A stretch of 64,000 nt of DNA from Halobaculum sp. XH14 (lineage in GTDB: Archaea > Halobacteriota > Halobacteria > Halobacteriales > Haloferacaceae): the NCBI RefSeq assembly GCF_032116555.1, contig NZ_CP134949.1, positions 124,001-188,000 of the forward strand, in the 5' to 3' direction. Numbering within the stretch: position 1 is the first letter of the stretch; each line of letters starts with the position of its first letter. Made by a program: the position numbers and the translations under genes. Below are positions 7,904 to 16,357 of this stretch, in pieces. Below the pieces are notes generated by a model. The model had not been told where the DNA came from. It was given only the letters and a program-made list of their open reading frames with translations, and made no database searches.

Positions 7904-8572
7904 ATGCCACACCAGTGTACCAACTGCGGGCGCACGTTCGCCGACGGCTCCAAGGAGATGCTCTCGGGCTGCCCGAACTGCGGCAGCAACAAGTTCCAAT
8001 TCCGCCCGGGGGGAACCGCCGACGCAGGCGACCCGGCGGACGCCAGCCACGGAACCGGCGGGGGAGCCGCCGGCGACGCGGCCGCGGGCGGTGCCGACGG
8101 AATCGACACCGGTGACGGATCCGCTGCGGACGCAACCGACGCCGGGGCGGGCGCTTCCGCCGCCGATCCGGACGCGACCACCACCGACGCCGAGCAGGTC
8201 GGACCCGGCGAGGAGGACGGCGCACAGGCGGCCGCCCGCAGCGAGATGGTGAGCAGTGCCGACCTGCCGAGCGACGGGGACGACTCCCGCCGCTGGACTC
8301 CACCCGAAACGGGGGCGTCCGGGGGGCCCGGAGCGGCGGGTTCCGGCGAGGACGGCGACGACGGGCAGCCTGCCGGGGAGAACGACCCCGACCTCGCCGC
8401 GCTGCGCGAGAAGCTGAACGACCAGTTCGAGTCCATCCGCATCCTCAACCCCGGCCAGTACGAACTCAACCTGATGGAGCTGTACGATCGGGACGAGTAC
8501 ATCATCTCCCTCCGCGAGGACGGCCGCTACGTCATCGAGATGCCCGAGACCTGGGGGCCCGAGGACGAGTAA
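7904..8572 (+). CDS. oapC: Zn-ribbon origin-associated protein
   Basis: A 222-aa protein starting directly after the upstream stop. The N-terminus is a zinc ribbon with two CxxC knuckles (Cys5/Cys8 and Cys23/Cys26). A long Gly/Asp/Ala-rich linker spans about 35-160. The C-terminal 60 residues (LNDQFESIRILNPGQYELN and on) form the conserved part of the family (DUF2072 as I recall). It is the third gene of the origin operon. An ORB-like stretch (8296-8320) is embedded in the linker coding sequence. The biochemical function is unknown; the ribbon suggests nucleic-acid or protein binding. Confidence 0.85.
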   Translation: MPHQCTNCGRTFADGSKEMLSGCPNCGSNKFQFRPGGTADAGDPADASHGTGGGAAGDAAAGGADGIDTGDGSAADATDAGAGASAADPDATTTDAEQVGPGEEDGAQAAARSEMVSSADLPSDGDDSRRWTPPETGASGGPGAAGSGEDGDDGQPAGENDPDLAALREKLNDQFESIRILNPGQYELNLMELYDRDEYIISLREDGRYVIEMPETWGPEDE

Positions 8573-8845
8573 TCCGCGCTCGTCCCCGCCACCTCTCCCC
8601 GCTCCGCTCTCGTCCTGTCGCCACCCAGCGACCGCCGCGTCCTCATCCGACAGTTTTCACGCGGCGTCCCGTCAGCCCCACCGTTTCCACTCGAATCGGT
8701 GCCACATCGCCGGTGACGGTCCGCTCACCACCTCCTTCCGGCTCGGTGTTCCACCCGAAGCGGCGGCCGCTCCGACGGTCGAGTCGGACGACACGCTCGG
8801 GGGAACCCGATAGAGCCTTCCGGGGTCCGACCGACCGTCCGACGA

Positions 8846-10351
8846 ATGCTCGGCTCGCTTCGCGAGCGCACCCGGAACGCCCTCCTGTCGTTCCCGGCGG
8901 CGCTCGCGAAACTGAACCTGCTCGACCGGCGAAAGGGCGAGGAGGCGTTCGACCTGGCCGTCCCGCAGATGGTCACCGGCGGGATGCGGACGCTGCTGCG
9001 CGCCGCCGACTTCCTCATGGTGAGCCTCTACGCCGGCGGGGCCGCCGTCGCCGCCCTGGAGTTCGGCTTCCAGTACTACTTCATCCCGTTCGGGCTGGCG
9101 CTCGCGCTCACCTCCGGCACCATCAGCGTCGTCTCCCGGCTGAAGGGGGCGGGCGACCACGGCGAGGCGAACTTCGTCATCAAGCAGTCGCTGTGGCTCG
9201 CGCTGCTGGTTTCCGTGCCGATCACCGTCTGCAGCTACTTCTTCGCCGAGGAACTGGTCGGCGTGCTCTCGAACGACGCCCGGACCGTCGAACTCGGCGG
9301 CGCGTACCTCCGCATCGTGATGTACTCGGTCGCGTTCCGCTTCTGGTCGATGATCGCCGCCCGCGCGCTCGCCGGGTCGGGCGACACACGGACGCCGATG
9401 TACGTCCGCCTGCTCACGCTGCCGACGAACATCGCCCTCAACGCCCTGCTCATCTTCGGGCTCGCCGGCTTTCCCGAACTCGGCATCCGCGGGGCCGCCT
9501 GGGGCACCACCGCGGCGAACGTCCTCGCGGGAGTCATCTTCGCCGGCACGCTCCTCTCGGGACGGTACTCGGTCAGGTTCCCCGTCCGGGGCAAGCAGTG
9601 GGACTGGGGCCACGCGCGGGAACTCGTCCGTGTGAGCCTCCCGCTCGCCGGAACCCGCCTCTCCAGGACGTTCGGGCGCTTCCCGTTCCTGTTCATCCTC
9701 GGCCTGCTCGGCACGAACGTCGTGGCCGCCTACGCCATCGGCCGCCGGGTGATGCTGCTCGCGTTGATGCCCGCCTGGGGCTACTCGACCGCCTCCTCCA
9801 CGCTCGTGGGCCAGGCGCTCGGCGCGGGGGACGAGGCGGAAGCCGACGATTACGGCTGGCAGACCCTTCGACTCGCGCTCGTTACGCAGTTGCTCATCGC
9901 GGCGGGAATCTTCCTCGCCGCCCGGCCCCTGGCGGCCGCGTTCAACTCCGAGGACCTCCCGCTCACGGTGACGTTCATCCGCGTGTTCGGGCTCGGCGTC
10001 GCGGGCTTTTCCGTCTCGCGGACGATGCGCGGCGCGCTCCGGGGAGCCGGAGACACGCGGTGGCCGCTGTACGGCGGACTCATCAGCACCTACGTCGTCC
10101 GGCTCCCCGTCGCGGTGCTCGCGCTTCCGGTCGCCTACTCGGTCACGGTGTTCGCCGGCCCGCTCGCGACGTCGCTCGGGCTCCCCGAGACCGTCGTCCC
10201 CCTGCCGGGGCTGGGACTCGGCCTGCTTGCCGTGTATCTCGCCATCCTCGGGGACATGTACGCCCGGGCGGCCGTGAACCTCGTCCGGTACTGGAGCGGC
10301 GCGTGGAAGGACGTCGCTCGGCGGGCCGGTGTCGGGTCGACGGCCGACTGA
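8846..10351 (+). CDS. MATE family efflux transporter
   Basis: A 501-aa polytopic membrane protein with about twelve hydrophobic segments in two similar halves, typical of MATE (DinF/NorM) exporters that expel drugs or metabolites in exchange for Na+ or H+. Family stretches include LAVPQMVTGGMRTLLRAADF near 40 and, in the second half, SLPLAGTRLSRTFGRFPF and GWGYSTASSTLVGQALGAGD-type sequence (about 310-330). The substrate cannot be told from sequence. It stands alone, 270 bp after the origin operon; an ORB-like half site lies at about 8683-8700 in that gap. Confidence 0.88.
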   Translation: MLGSLRERTRNALLSFPAALAKLNLLDRRKGEEAFDLAVPQMVTGGMRTLLRAADFLMVSLYAGGAAVAALEFGFQYYFIPFGLALALTSGTISVVSRLKGAGDHGEANFVIKQSLWLALLVSVPITVCSYFFAEELVGVLSNDARTVELGGAYLRIVMYSVAFRFWSMIAARALAGSGDTRTPMYVRLLTLPTNIALNALLIFGLAGFPELGIRGAAWGTTAANVLAGVIFAGTLLSGRYSVRFPVRGKQWDWGHARELVRVSLPLAGTRLSRTFGRFPFLFILGLLGTNVVAAYAIGRRVMLLALMPAWGYSTASSTLVGQALGAGDEAEADDYGWQTLRLALVTQLLIAAGIFLAARPLAAAFNSEDLPLTVTFIRVFGLGVAGFSVSRTMRGALRGAGDTRWPLYGGLISTYVVRLPVAVLALPVAYSVTVFAGPLATSLGLPETVVPLPGLGLGLLAVYLAILGDMYARAAVNLVRYWSGAWKDVARRAGVGSTAD

Positions 10352-10420
10352 CTGGCGGGCAAACTCCGACTCGATGGCGATGCCAGCGAACCGCGACCCG
10401 CACGCCGTGGTGACCGACGT

Positions 10421-10447
10421 GTTCCACTCGAACCGAAGGGGGTTCAC
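10421..10447 (+). promoter_or_regulatory. ORB-like sequence between genes
   Basis: GTTCCACTCGAACCGAAGGG followed by GGTTCAC. It keeps the core and G-arm order of an ORB but lies 4 kb from the oriC core, just upstream of the small gene at 10529. It may be an outlying Orc1 site or a chance or repeat-derived match. Confidence 0.4.
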
Positions 10448-10528
10448 GGGACGGAGCCGCCGAACCACGCGACCCGCCGCGGGCGCGGATTGAAGCCTTT
10501 ATGCCGCGGCCGCCTGGACCATGAGGAC

Positions 10529-10618
10529 ATGAGCAAGGCGACCAAGATCGTTCTCGCCACGGTCGGCGGCTCGGCGACGCTCGCGCTGGCGCTCGCGTTC
10601 GTGATCGCGTTCGCCTGA
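10529..10618 (+). CDS. 29-aa single-span membrane microprotein
   Basis: An ATG opens 29 codons: a short basic N-terminus (MSKATK) followed by one hydrophobic helix from about residue 7 to the end, with no charged tail. The box CTTTAT near 10497-10502 lies about 28 nt upstream, the leaderless spacing seen elsewhere in the window. The stop at 10616-10618 is two bases before the GTG of the next gene, so the two look co-transcribed. Function is unknown; it could equally be a leader peptide for the downstream gene. Confidence 0.55.
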   Translation: MSKATKIVLATVGGSATLALALAFVIAFA

Positions 10619-10620
10619 CC

Positions 10621-11439
10621 GTGTTCTCACGACGCGAGGTCGGCGACGACCTGCCGGCGGCCCTCGGCGAGGAGGTCGCGTCCGTCCGCGAGTCGCACGC
10701 GCCGGACTGCGTCGTCCTCGATGCCGCCCGGGACTTCGAGACGGTCCCACCCGCCGCGGTGGAGGACCTCGGACTGCTAGTCGACGCGCTCGACCCGGCG
10801 AGCTCCCCGAGCGAGTGGCTCCCGGACGATGCGCCGCAGGCGCTCGTTCGGTACGCCGGCGGCGATTTTACCGTCGGGATGCCCGGCGACGGCACGGTGG
10901 TTTCGACCCGACAGACCGACCCGCCGACGGTCATCGTCAAGAAACGCGCGGAGGGAACGCCGCGCCCGTTCCTCGCGTTTCTGCTCGCCGAGGCGTTCGT
11001 CGAACGCTCGGCGGACGTGCCCGAGCAGTTCCTCCCGTTCTTCGGCGAGCAGTACCGCGAGCTGGCCGACGTCGTCCCGCTCGGCCCGCCGGAGGTGTAC
11101 CAGCTCGCGGCCGCCCTGTTCGACGCCTGGGTCGGCCTCCACACCCGTCCGGTCTTCGCATCGTGGGGGAACGATGACGCCGGTGACGCCTGCCCGCGGC
11201 TCCACGAGGCGTGGGTCGACGCCGGCGAGCGGCTGACGGGTCGACTCGGGGACCTCTCGGGGGAGGTGGCTCGGGGCCGGACGTCGTTCCCGGCGGCGAC
11301 CGAGTACGCCTGTTCTGCCGTCAAACACGACCTCGACCTCCCGTCGCCGTTCGACGCGCTGGACGCGACCGCCTACCGCGAACACGGCGCGGAGTACGCG
11401 GTCAGATGGGCCGAAAAGACGTTCGAGACGCTCTCCTGA
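10621..11439 (+). CDS. Haloarchaeal conserved protein, unknown function
   Basis: I do not recognise a function. It is a soluble, acidic 272-aa protein starting at a GTG two bases after the microprotein stop. A middle region reads TVIVKKRAEGTPRPFLAFLL (about 105-124) and a helical region follows with FLPFFGEQYRELADVVPLGP (about 138-157). The family appears limited to haloarchaea. No signal peptide, membrane segment, metal motif or nucleotide motif is visible. It is convergent with the next gene. Confidence 0.75.
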   Translation: MFSRREVGDDLPAALGEEVASVRESHAPDCVVLDAARDFETVPPAAVEDLGLLVDALDPASSPSEWLPDDAPQALVRYAGGDFTVGMPGDGTVVSTRQTDPPTVIVKKRAEGTPRPFLAFLLAEAFVERSADVPEQFLPFFGEQYRELADVVPLGPPEVYQLAAALFDAWVGLHTRPVFASWGNDDAGDACPRLHEAWVDAGERLTGRLGDLSGEVARGRTSFPAATEYACSAVKHDLDLPSPFDALDATAYREHGAEYAVRWAEKTFETLS

Positions 11440-11573
11440 ACTCTCTCAGCGTTCGGGTCCCGGGCCGTTTCTCGTCCAGTCCGTTCTCGCACCGTCCGTT
11501 CTCGTCCCCGCTCCATCACGTCCCAACCCTCGCCAGTTCGATCCCGGGTCCCGATTCTGTCGGACCGGGCGCG

Positions 11574-12155
11574 CTACCGCAGTTCGACCGAGACGTCCCC
11601 GTCGCCCGTGAGGTCGATGACGCCGTCGAAGAGGTTGCGGAAGCGGTCGAGCGTCCCCTGGTCGTGGACCTCCTTCGAGAGGTGAAACAGCCCGACTGCG
11701 TCGTGTTCGACCAGCAGGTCCAGGATGGCCGCCGACGCCTCGTACGTCTCGTCCACGTCCGCGTAGTAGGCCATCTCGGTGAGCGAGTCGACGCTGACGC
11801 GCCGCTTGCCGGCGGTGTCCGCGAGGAACGACTCGACCTGCATCACCACGCCGTCGAGGTCGTCGGGCGAGGAGACGTAGTGGAGGTGGTCCGAGGAGCG
11901 CCGGGAGTAGCCGCGTTCGACCGAGATGGTGTCGAGGATGTCGGCGCGGGACTCGTCGACGTCGTAGTGTTCGAGCTTCTGTTCGACCTCCCGGGCGGTG
12001 GTTCGGGTGGAGACGACGAGGAATCGGTCGGTGTCGATCTTCAGAAAGTCGGTGTCGATGCGGTCCGTCTCGCCGATGCTGGGGTGGAGGAGGAGCAGTC
12101 CGGTTCCCCCCGGGATGGTGGTGTCGGTGTCTCCCGTGGCGAGCCTGTAATCCAT
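11574..12155 (-). CDS. Haloarchaeal RecA-fold-like protein
   Basis: A 193-aa acidic protein. The order of strands (TGLLLLHPSI near 18-27, DRFLVVSTRTTAREVEQKLE near 43-62, DDLDGVVMQVESFL near 97-110, and KRRVSVDSLTEMAYYADVDETYEA near 116-138 in parts) resembles the degenerate KaiC/GvpD-like RecA folds common in haloarchaea, where a strand corresponding to Walker B ends in SVDSL. No Walker A lysine motif is seen, so nucleotide hydrolysis is doubtful. A GAATTAAGT box at 12179-12187 lies about 27 nt upstream, fitting a leaderless transcript. The exact role is unknown. Confidence 0.75.
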   Translation of the reverse strand: MDYRLATGDTDTTIPGGTGLLLLHPSIGETDRIDTDFLKIDTDRFLVVSTRTTAREVEQKLEHYDVDESRADILDTISVERGYSRRSSDHLHYVSSPDDLDGVVMQVESFLADTAGKRRVSVDSLTEMAYYADVDETYEASAAILDLLVEHDAVGLFHLSKEVHDQGTLDRFRNLFDGVIDLTGDGDVSVELR

Positions 12156-12406
12156 GTACGTTGCTCCGTCCGGCCGGACTTAATTCTGCGGGGATTCGGG
12201 AACCGGTGGTCCGCATCCGTTCGGGGGTTCGATCCCCGGCCGAAAGGCGGTCGCCCCTCGGCTGTCAGGCGATCGACTCTTGGCTTTTCGGGCGCTCGAT
12301 CCCGGCCGGAAACGGGCTGACTCGGGCGCGGTCGGACGTGAACCGCCGGCCGTGTAGTTCGTTACCCCACAACATACTTAGTGCGGAAGCGTTACTGTAT
12401 AGACGA

Positions 12407-12829
12407 ATGTCTGACGATAGCTTCAGGTGCGGAGGTGATGAATTGAACGGGTGTCGGAACACGGGGTCCGGGGACGATCTGGAGCAGGATGGCGGGAAGA
12501 CGACGGTGGACGCGGTGTTCGAGTGTCTCCGTCACCCGCGACGTCGGTTCATCCTGAGCTATCTTCGGGAACACGAGATGGCGACGGTCGAGGAACTCGC
12601 CCGGCAGGTCGCCGCGTGGGAGGCTGGAGTTCCGCCCGACGAGGTAGCCGAGCCACACCGCGAACGCGTTACGACGGCCCTGGTTCACACCCACCTGCCG
12701 AAGCTGGCCGACGAGGTGTTCATCGAGTACGACCGCCGCAGCAACGACGTCAGGTTCACCGATCCGCCGGAGATGCTCCGGGAACTGCTGGGGATCGTCT
12801 CGACGTTCGACGACGACGCGGACGTGTGA
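12407..12829 (+). CDS. Winged-helix DNA-binding protein, haloarchaeal type
   Basis: A 140-aa predicted transcription regulator. After a polar N-terminus (1-30), residues 35-125 form a winged helix: FECLRHPRRRFILSYL (helix 1), MATVEELARQVAAWE (recognition region), RVTTALVHTHLPKLADEVFI, then the wing YDRRSNDVRF. This is a pattern repeated in many haloarchaeal HTH paralogues. The ATG lies about 28 nt below CATACTTA (12373-12380), so the transcript is probably leaderless. The partner promoter is not evident from context. Confidence 0.85.
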   Translation: MSDDSFRCGGDELNGCRNTGSGDDLEQDGGKTTVDAVFECLRHPRRRFILSYLREHEMATVEELARQVAAWEAGVPPDEVAEPHRERVTTALVHTHLPKLADEVFIEYDRRSNDVRFTDPPEMLRELLGIVSTFDDDADV

Positions 12830-12886
12830 GCGCTCGACGCGAACCGACGGGGTGGTCGCTGACCGCCTCGTGTCGCCGCGGGTCGG

Positions 12887-13018
12887 GTCGGAACAGGCTC
12901 GCGGCGGCGAGGTGCCGCTCGCGATCAGAACACCTCGGCGGCGACCGCCCGCCGCCTCGGGTCGGAACACGCTCGCGGCGGCCAAGTGCCGCTCGCGGTC
13001 AGAACAGGCTGTCGGCGG
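12887..13018 (+). repeat. Diverged direct repeat of a gene 3' end
   Basis: Two units with a 74-nt period: 12887-12942 and 12961-13018. Both contain GTCGGAACA-n-GCTCGCGGCGGC and GTGCCGCTCGCG followed by TCAGAACA. The second unit holds the TCA stop (12999-13001, minus strand) of the next gene; the first copies the stop and flanking bases with changes. Confidence 0.75.
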
Positions 13019-13439
13019 TGGCGGCCCCGATGACCGAGAAGACGGCACCGACGCTCATCGCCTTGAGCGTGACGTAGACCATCGTCGCCGTCGAGACCGG
13101 TCCCTCGACGTGGTTCGGGACGAGCGTCGCGGGCGCGTCGAACGACAGCGCGAGGATGAGCACCGAGAGGTACGAGACGGCGATGAGCGAGAGGAACCGC
13201 AGCGGGACGCCGCCGACCTCCGCCTCGCGGTCCGGGTCGCGCTCGTCGTCGGCCTTGTACAGCGCGCCGTAGCCGACCGCGAACACGATGACGACGGTCG
13301 TGACCGTCTGATACCACTCCATCCCGACCGCGAGCGCCCACACCTCGTCGGTGACGACGAACGGTCCCGCGAGGAGGAAGCCGCCCACCACCTGCTGGGC
13401 GGTGTCCGCGAGCTGGTACCGACGGCCTCGTCCGACCAT
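12999..13439 (-). CDS. DUF2391-like membrane protein
   Basis: A 146-aa membrane protein with four hydrophobic segments (about 12-32, 42-62, 80-100 and 115-140), starting at the ATG at 13439. It resembles the TIGR02587/DUF2391 putative integral membrane family, with VVGGFLLAGPFVVTDEVW near the N-terminus. Function is unknown. A longer upstream frame exists but is antisense to the aspartate kinase gene, so the short start is chosen. Its stop and downstream bases are duplicated nearby. It is divergent from the aspartate kinase gene. Confidence 0.8.
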   Translation of the reverse strand: MVGRGRRYQLADTAQQVVGGFLLAGPFVVTDEVWALAVGMEWYQTVTTVVIVFAVGYGALYKADDERDPDREAEVGGVPLRFLSLIAVSYLSVLILALSFDAPATLVPNHVEGPVSTATMVYVTLKAMSVGAVFSVIGAATADSLF

Positions 13440-13600
13440 GGGTTGGAAAACCGGGGACGGAATAAAAACGTCCCGAGGCGACCGACCCGCCCGGGACGCG
13501 ATCCGTCGGCACCGCACTGATCGATCGCGGGGATTCGACGGCGACGGGCCGGTCGCCCGTCGAAATCGGGCGGCGGCAATCCTCGGGAGGGAGGACAGCG

Positions 13601-13605
13601 TTAAA
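13601..13605 (+). promoter_or_regulatory. TATA-like box for leader ORF and aspartate kinase
   Basis: TTAAA in GCGTTAAACG. A start 25-28 nt downstream falls almost on the ATG of the 15-codon frame at 13630, which would make that frame leaderless. Confidence 0.45.
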
Positions 13606-13629
13606 CGCGGACCCGTGTTATCCGACCCC

Positions 13630-13677
13630 ATGCACACGGATGCAGCTTCAGCCCACCGAGCGCGGGTGGGACGGTAG
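13630..13677 (+). CDS. Possible 15-aa leader peptide before aspartate kinase
   Basis: ATG at 13630, 15 sense codons (MHTDAASAHRARVGR) and a TAG at 13675-13677 that directly abuts the ATG of the aspartate kinase gene in the same frame. The predicted transcript start falls at or near its ATG. It has no run of Lys, Thr or Met codons as a classic attenuator would. It may be a translational-coupling leader or chance. Confidence 0.4.
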   Translation: MHTDAASAHRARVGR

Positions 13678-14856
13678 ATGCGGGTCGTAGCGAAGTTCGG
13701 GGGGACCTCCCTCGGCTCCGGGGACCGGGTGGCGCGGGCGGCGGACTCGATCGCCAAGGCGGTCGACTCGGGCCACGAGATCGCGGTGGTCGCCTCCGCC
13801 ATGGGTTCGACGACCGACGAACTGCTCGAGGAGATCGAGTTCGAGGTCGACGACGCGGACCGGGCTGAGATCGTCTCGATGGGCGAGCGCACGTCGGTAC
13901 GGATGCTCAAGGCGGCGCTCACGGCCAGGGGGGTCGACGCGACGTTCCTCGAACCGGGCAGCGAGGAGTGGCCGGTCATCACCAACGAGGTCGGCGAACT
14001 CGACGCCGAGGCGACCCGCGAGCGCGCCGCGACCCTCGCGGCCTCCCTCGACGGGACGGTCCCGGTCATCACGGGCTTTCTCGCACAGACGCTCGCGGGC
14101 GAGGTCACGACGCTCGGCCGCGGCGGATCGGACACGAGCGCGGTCATGCTCGGCAAGTACATGGACGCCGACGAGGTCGTCATCGTCACCGACGTGGAGG
14201 GCGTGATGACCGGCGACCCCCACGTCGTCGAGGGGGCGCGAAACGTCGCGCGCATCACGGTCGACGAACTCCGGAACCTCTCGTTCCGCGGCGCCGAGGT
14301 GATCGCGCCCTCCGCGCTCGTCTACAAGGACGAGGACCTGGACGTCCGGGTCGTCCACTACCAGCACGGCGACCTGCTCGCGGGCGGCACCCGCATCGAG
14401 GGCACCTTCCAGAACCTCATCGACATGCGGGAGGACTCGCTCGCCTGCGTCACCGTCGCGGGTCGGGCGATCCGGAACCGACCGGGCATCCTCGCGGACC
14501 TCTCGACGGCGCTCCGGGGCGCGGAGATCAACATCGACGCGGTCGCCTCGGGGATGGATTCGGTCACCTTCTACGTCGACACCGACATCTCCGGGGCCGC
14601 ACAGGCGACCCTGCACGAGGAGGTCGTCGGCGACGAGTCGCTCTCGTCGGTCACCGTCGAGGACGACTTCGCCGTCGTCCGCGTGATGGGCGGGGAACTG
14701 CCGAACCGACCGGGCGTCATCTCGGACATCGTCGGCCCAATCGCCGCCGCCGGCATCACCGTCCACGACATCATCACCTCGGCGACCTCCGTGGCGCTGT
14801 TCGTCGACTGGGAGGACCGCGAGGAGGTGCTCCGCATCGTGCAGGACGAGTTCTGA
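13678..14856 (+). CDS. lysC: Aspartate kinase
   Basis: Phosphorylates aspartate in the first step toward threonine, methionine, isoleucine and lysine/diaminopimelate. The amino-acid-kinase domain spans about 1-255, with KFGGTSLGSG (6-15), the aspartate-binding region MGERTSVR, and GRGGSDTSAVMLGKYMDADE. Two ACT domains follow (about 265-330 and 340-392; both contain NRPGI/NRPGV), typical of feedback-regulated enzymes. At 392 aa it is compact, as in many archaea. It stands alone; the 15-codon leader directly upstream could affect its translation. Confidence 0.95.
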   Translation: MRVVAKFGGTSLGSGDRVARAADSIAKAVDSGHEIAVVASAMGSTTDELLEEIEFEVDDADRAEIVSMGERTSVRMLKAALTARGVDATFLEPGSEEWPVITNEVGELDAEATRERAATLAASLDGTVPVITGFLAQTLAGEVTTLGRGGSDTSAVMLGKYMDADEVVIVTDVEGVMTGDPHVVEGARNVARITVDELRNLSFRGAEVIAPSALVYKDEDLDVRVVHYQHGDLLAGGTRIEGTFQNLIDMREDSLACVTVAGRAIRNRPGILADLSTALRGAEINIDAVASGMDSVTFYVDTDISGAAQATLHEEVVGDESLSSVTVEDDFAVVRVMGGELPNRPGVISDIVGPIAAAGITVHDIITSATSVALFVDWEDREEVLRIVQDEF

Positions 14857-14934
14857 GCGGGGGGCGACGGGCGAACCGTGCCCGGCCGCCGTTCGGTCCC
14901 CGATCACCGGCTGAGGCCGGTCCGCAGTCGGTTT

Positions 14935-16041
14935 TCAGGGCGCTTCGAACCCGTCGACGAGCGACCGGAACGCCGCTCCGTCGAGGAACTGCGAGGAGCC
15001 GGCCCAGGCGGCGTACCGGACGCCGCCCTCCTCCCACGTCGCTTCCCACGCGCCGTGGTCCTCGGTCAGCGCGCCGTAGTGGCCCGTCGTCCCGCGCAGG
15101 TCGAGACGCCGCCTCGCCCCGGCCGATTGATCGGACTCCTGGGGCGGGAGATCGGGCGCGAGCGAACTGTCCGCGCCGGCCGCGATCAGCCACAGGTGGT
15201 CGCTGGCGTTCTCACGCCGACGGAACACGCACTCGACCGCGTCCTCGTCCGGGAACGCGACCGCCGAGTCCAGCACGTACCCGTCCCCGGACGGCACCAG
15301 CGGCCGGACGTTGGTGTCGCCCGCCGCCGCATCGCCCGCGGGCGCATTTGTCGCCAGCTCGACAGGCGAGAGGGGACGGCTGGACCCGTACGGGTGCGTC
15401 GGCGCGTAGTCCCAGACGCCGTGCGAGACGGCGACCGGCGGGCACCGATATCGAACCCAGTAGTTCAGCCGGTGGAACGGGACCGCCCGGACCGCGGCGG
15501 CGCCGTCGGGGTCGGCGGGCGTCAATCCGTCGAGCACCGTCCGCAACTCGTCGTCCGAGAACTCGCCGGCCACGACCGAGAGTTCGACCTGGGTCCGGTC
15601 GCGCTGGACGCACGCCCCTCGACGGCCCATGTAGTCGGTGCCGAGCCACCCGACCTCGTCGCCGGCGGTGACCGGCGTGGGGTCGTCTGTCCGCCACAGC
15701 GGCGCGATGCTGGCCGCGGGCGGTGCCCAGTCGTAGAGAAACGCTTTGAGCCGGAGCCGTCGGCTCTCGCCCTCGATCATCGCCCGAACGCTGCACGGGT
15801 TTCCGTCGCTGTGTGGGGTCTGGCCGATGTCCTCGGCGGTCACGTCGCCGGGACGGCCCGGCGGCTGTTCCGGGCGCAGGGTGACCTCGCCCACCCGGCA
15901 GTCGTCCGGAAGCCGGTTCGGTTCGAGGACGACGAAGTTCGTGTCGGACTGGGCGTCGGCGAAGGTGGTTTCGCGGGGCGTCGCGGCGTCCTCGCTCGCG
16001 TCGAGGCTCGCCGCCGGGTCGGCGGTTCGCCAGACGGTCAT
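14935..16041 (-). CDS. Haloarchaeal protein with two similar halves, unknown function
   Basis: I do not recognise this 368-aa protein. The ATG at 16041 is chosen because sequence upstream of it in the same frame is Pro/Arg-rich and unlike the acidic body. Two halves appear related: each ends in a strand-rich unit (GWLGTDYMGRRGACVQRDRT and GHYGALTEDHGAWEATWEEG) followed by a helical FSDDELRTVLDGL / FLDGAAFRSLVDGF segment, like the DUF4367-type anti-sigma-associated folds. No membrane segment or signal peptide is visible. It is convergent with the aspartate kinase gene. Confidence 0.7.
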   Translation of the reverse strand: MTVWRTADPAASLDASEDAATPRETTFADAQSDTNFVVLEPNRLPDDCRVGEVTLRPEQPPGRPGDVTAEDIGQTPHSDGNPCSVRAMIEGESRRLRLKAFLYDWAPPAASIAPLWRTDDPTPVTAGDEVGWLGTDYMGRRGACVQRDRTQVELSVVAGEFSDDELRTVLDGLTPADPDGAAAVRAVPFHRLNYWVRYRCPPVAVSHGVWDYAPTHPYGSSRPLSPVELATNAPAGDAAAGDTNVRPLVPSGDGYVLDSAVAFPDEDAVECVFRRRENASDHLWLIAAGADSSLAPDLPPQESDQSAGARRRLDLRGTTGHYGALTEDHGAWEATWEEGGVRYAAWAGSSQFLDGAAFRSLVDGFEAP

Positions 16042-16357
16042 CGGCGACCACCGCGGCTGCCGGGGTGTGGTCGTTCCGTCCCGAGCCGAACTGTCAGGAG
16101 GGTCGCCGTCGGGCCGTCTCGAACGCGGGTTCGCATGTCCGGGGCTCCCGTGGGGACGATGAAAAGGGTTCGCTGAAGCCAACTCCCGTTTTCGAAACTT
16201 CATTTCCGGCGGCAGCGGCGCGACCCGGGCCGCGGCAGTCTCGACGTGGGACGACTGTGCCTCGCTGTGCCGACCAGTCCATCGTCGCTCGGACCTGTTC
16301 GCTGGTGTTCACACCGTCTTCGGGGGTATCTAAGTCGGGGCCGCGGGGAGGGCGAGC
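16042..16357. other. Divergent intergenic region
   Basis: 316 bp between two divergent genes. GGTATCTAAG near 16326 is a candidate box for the lyase gene about 27 nt ahead. No repeat, strong hairpin or small gene with good support is seen. Confidence 0.5.
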
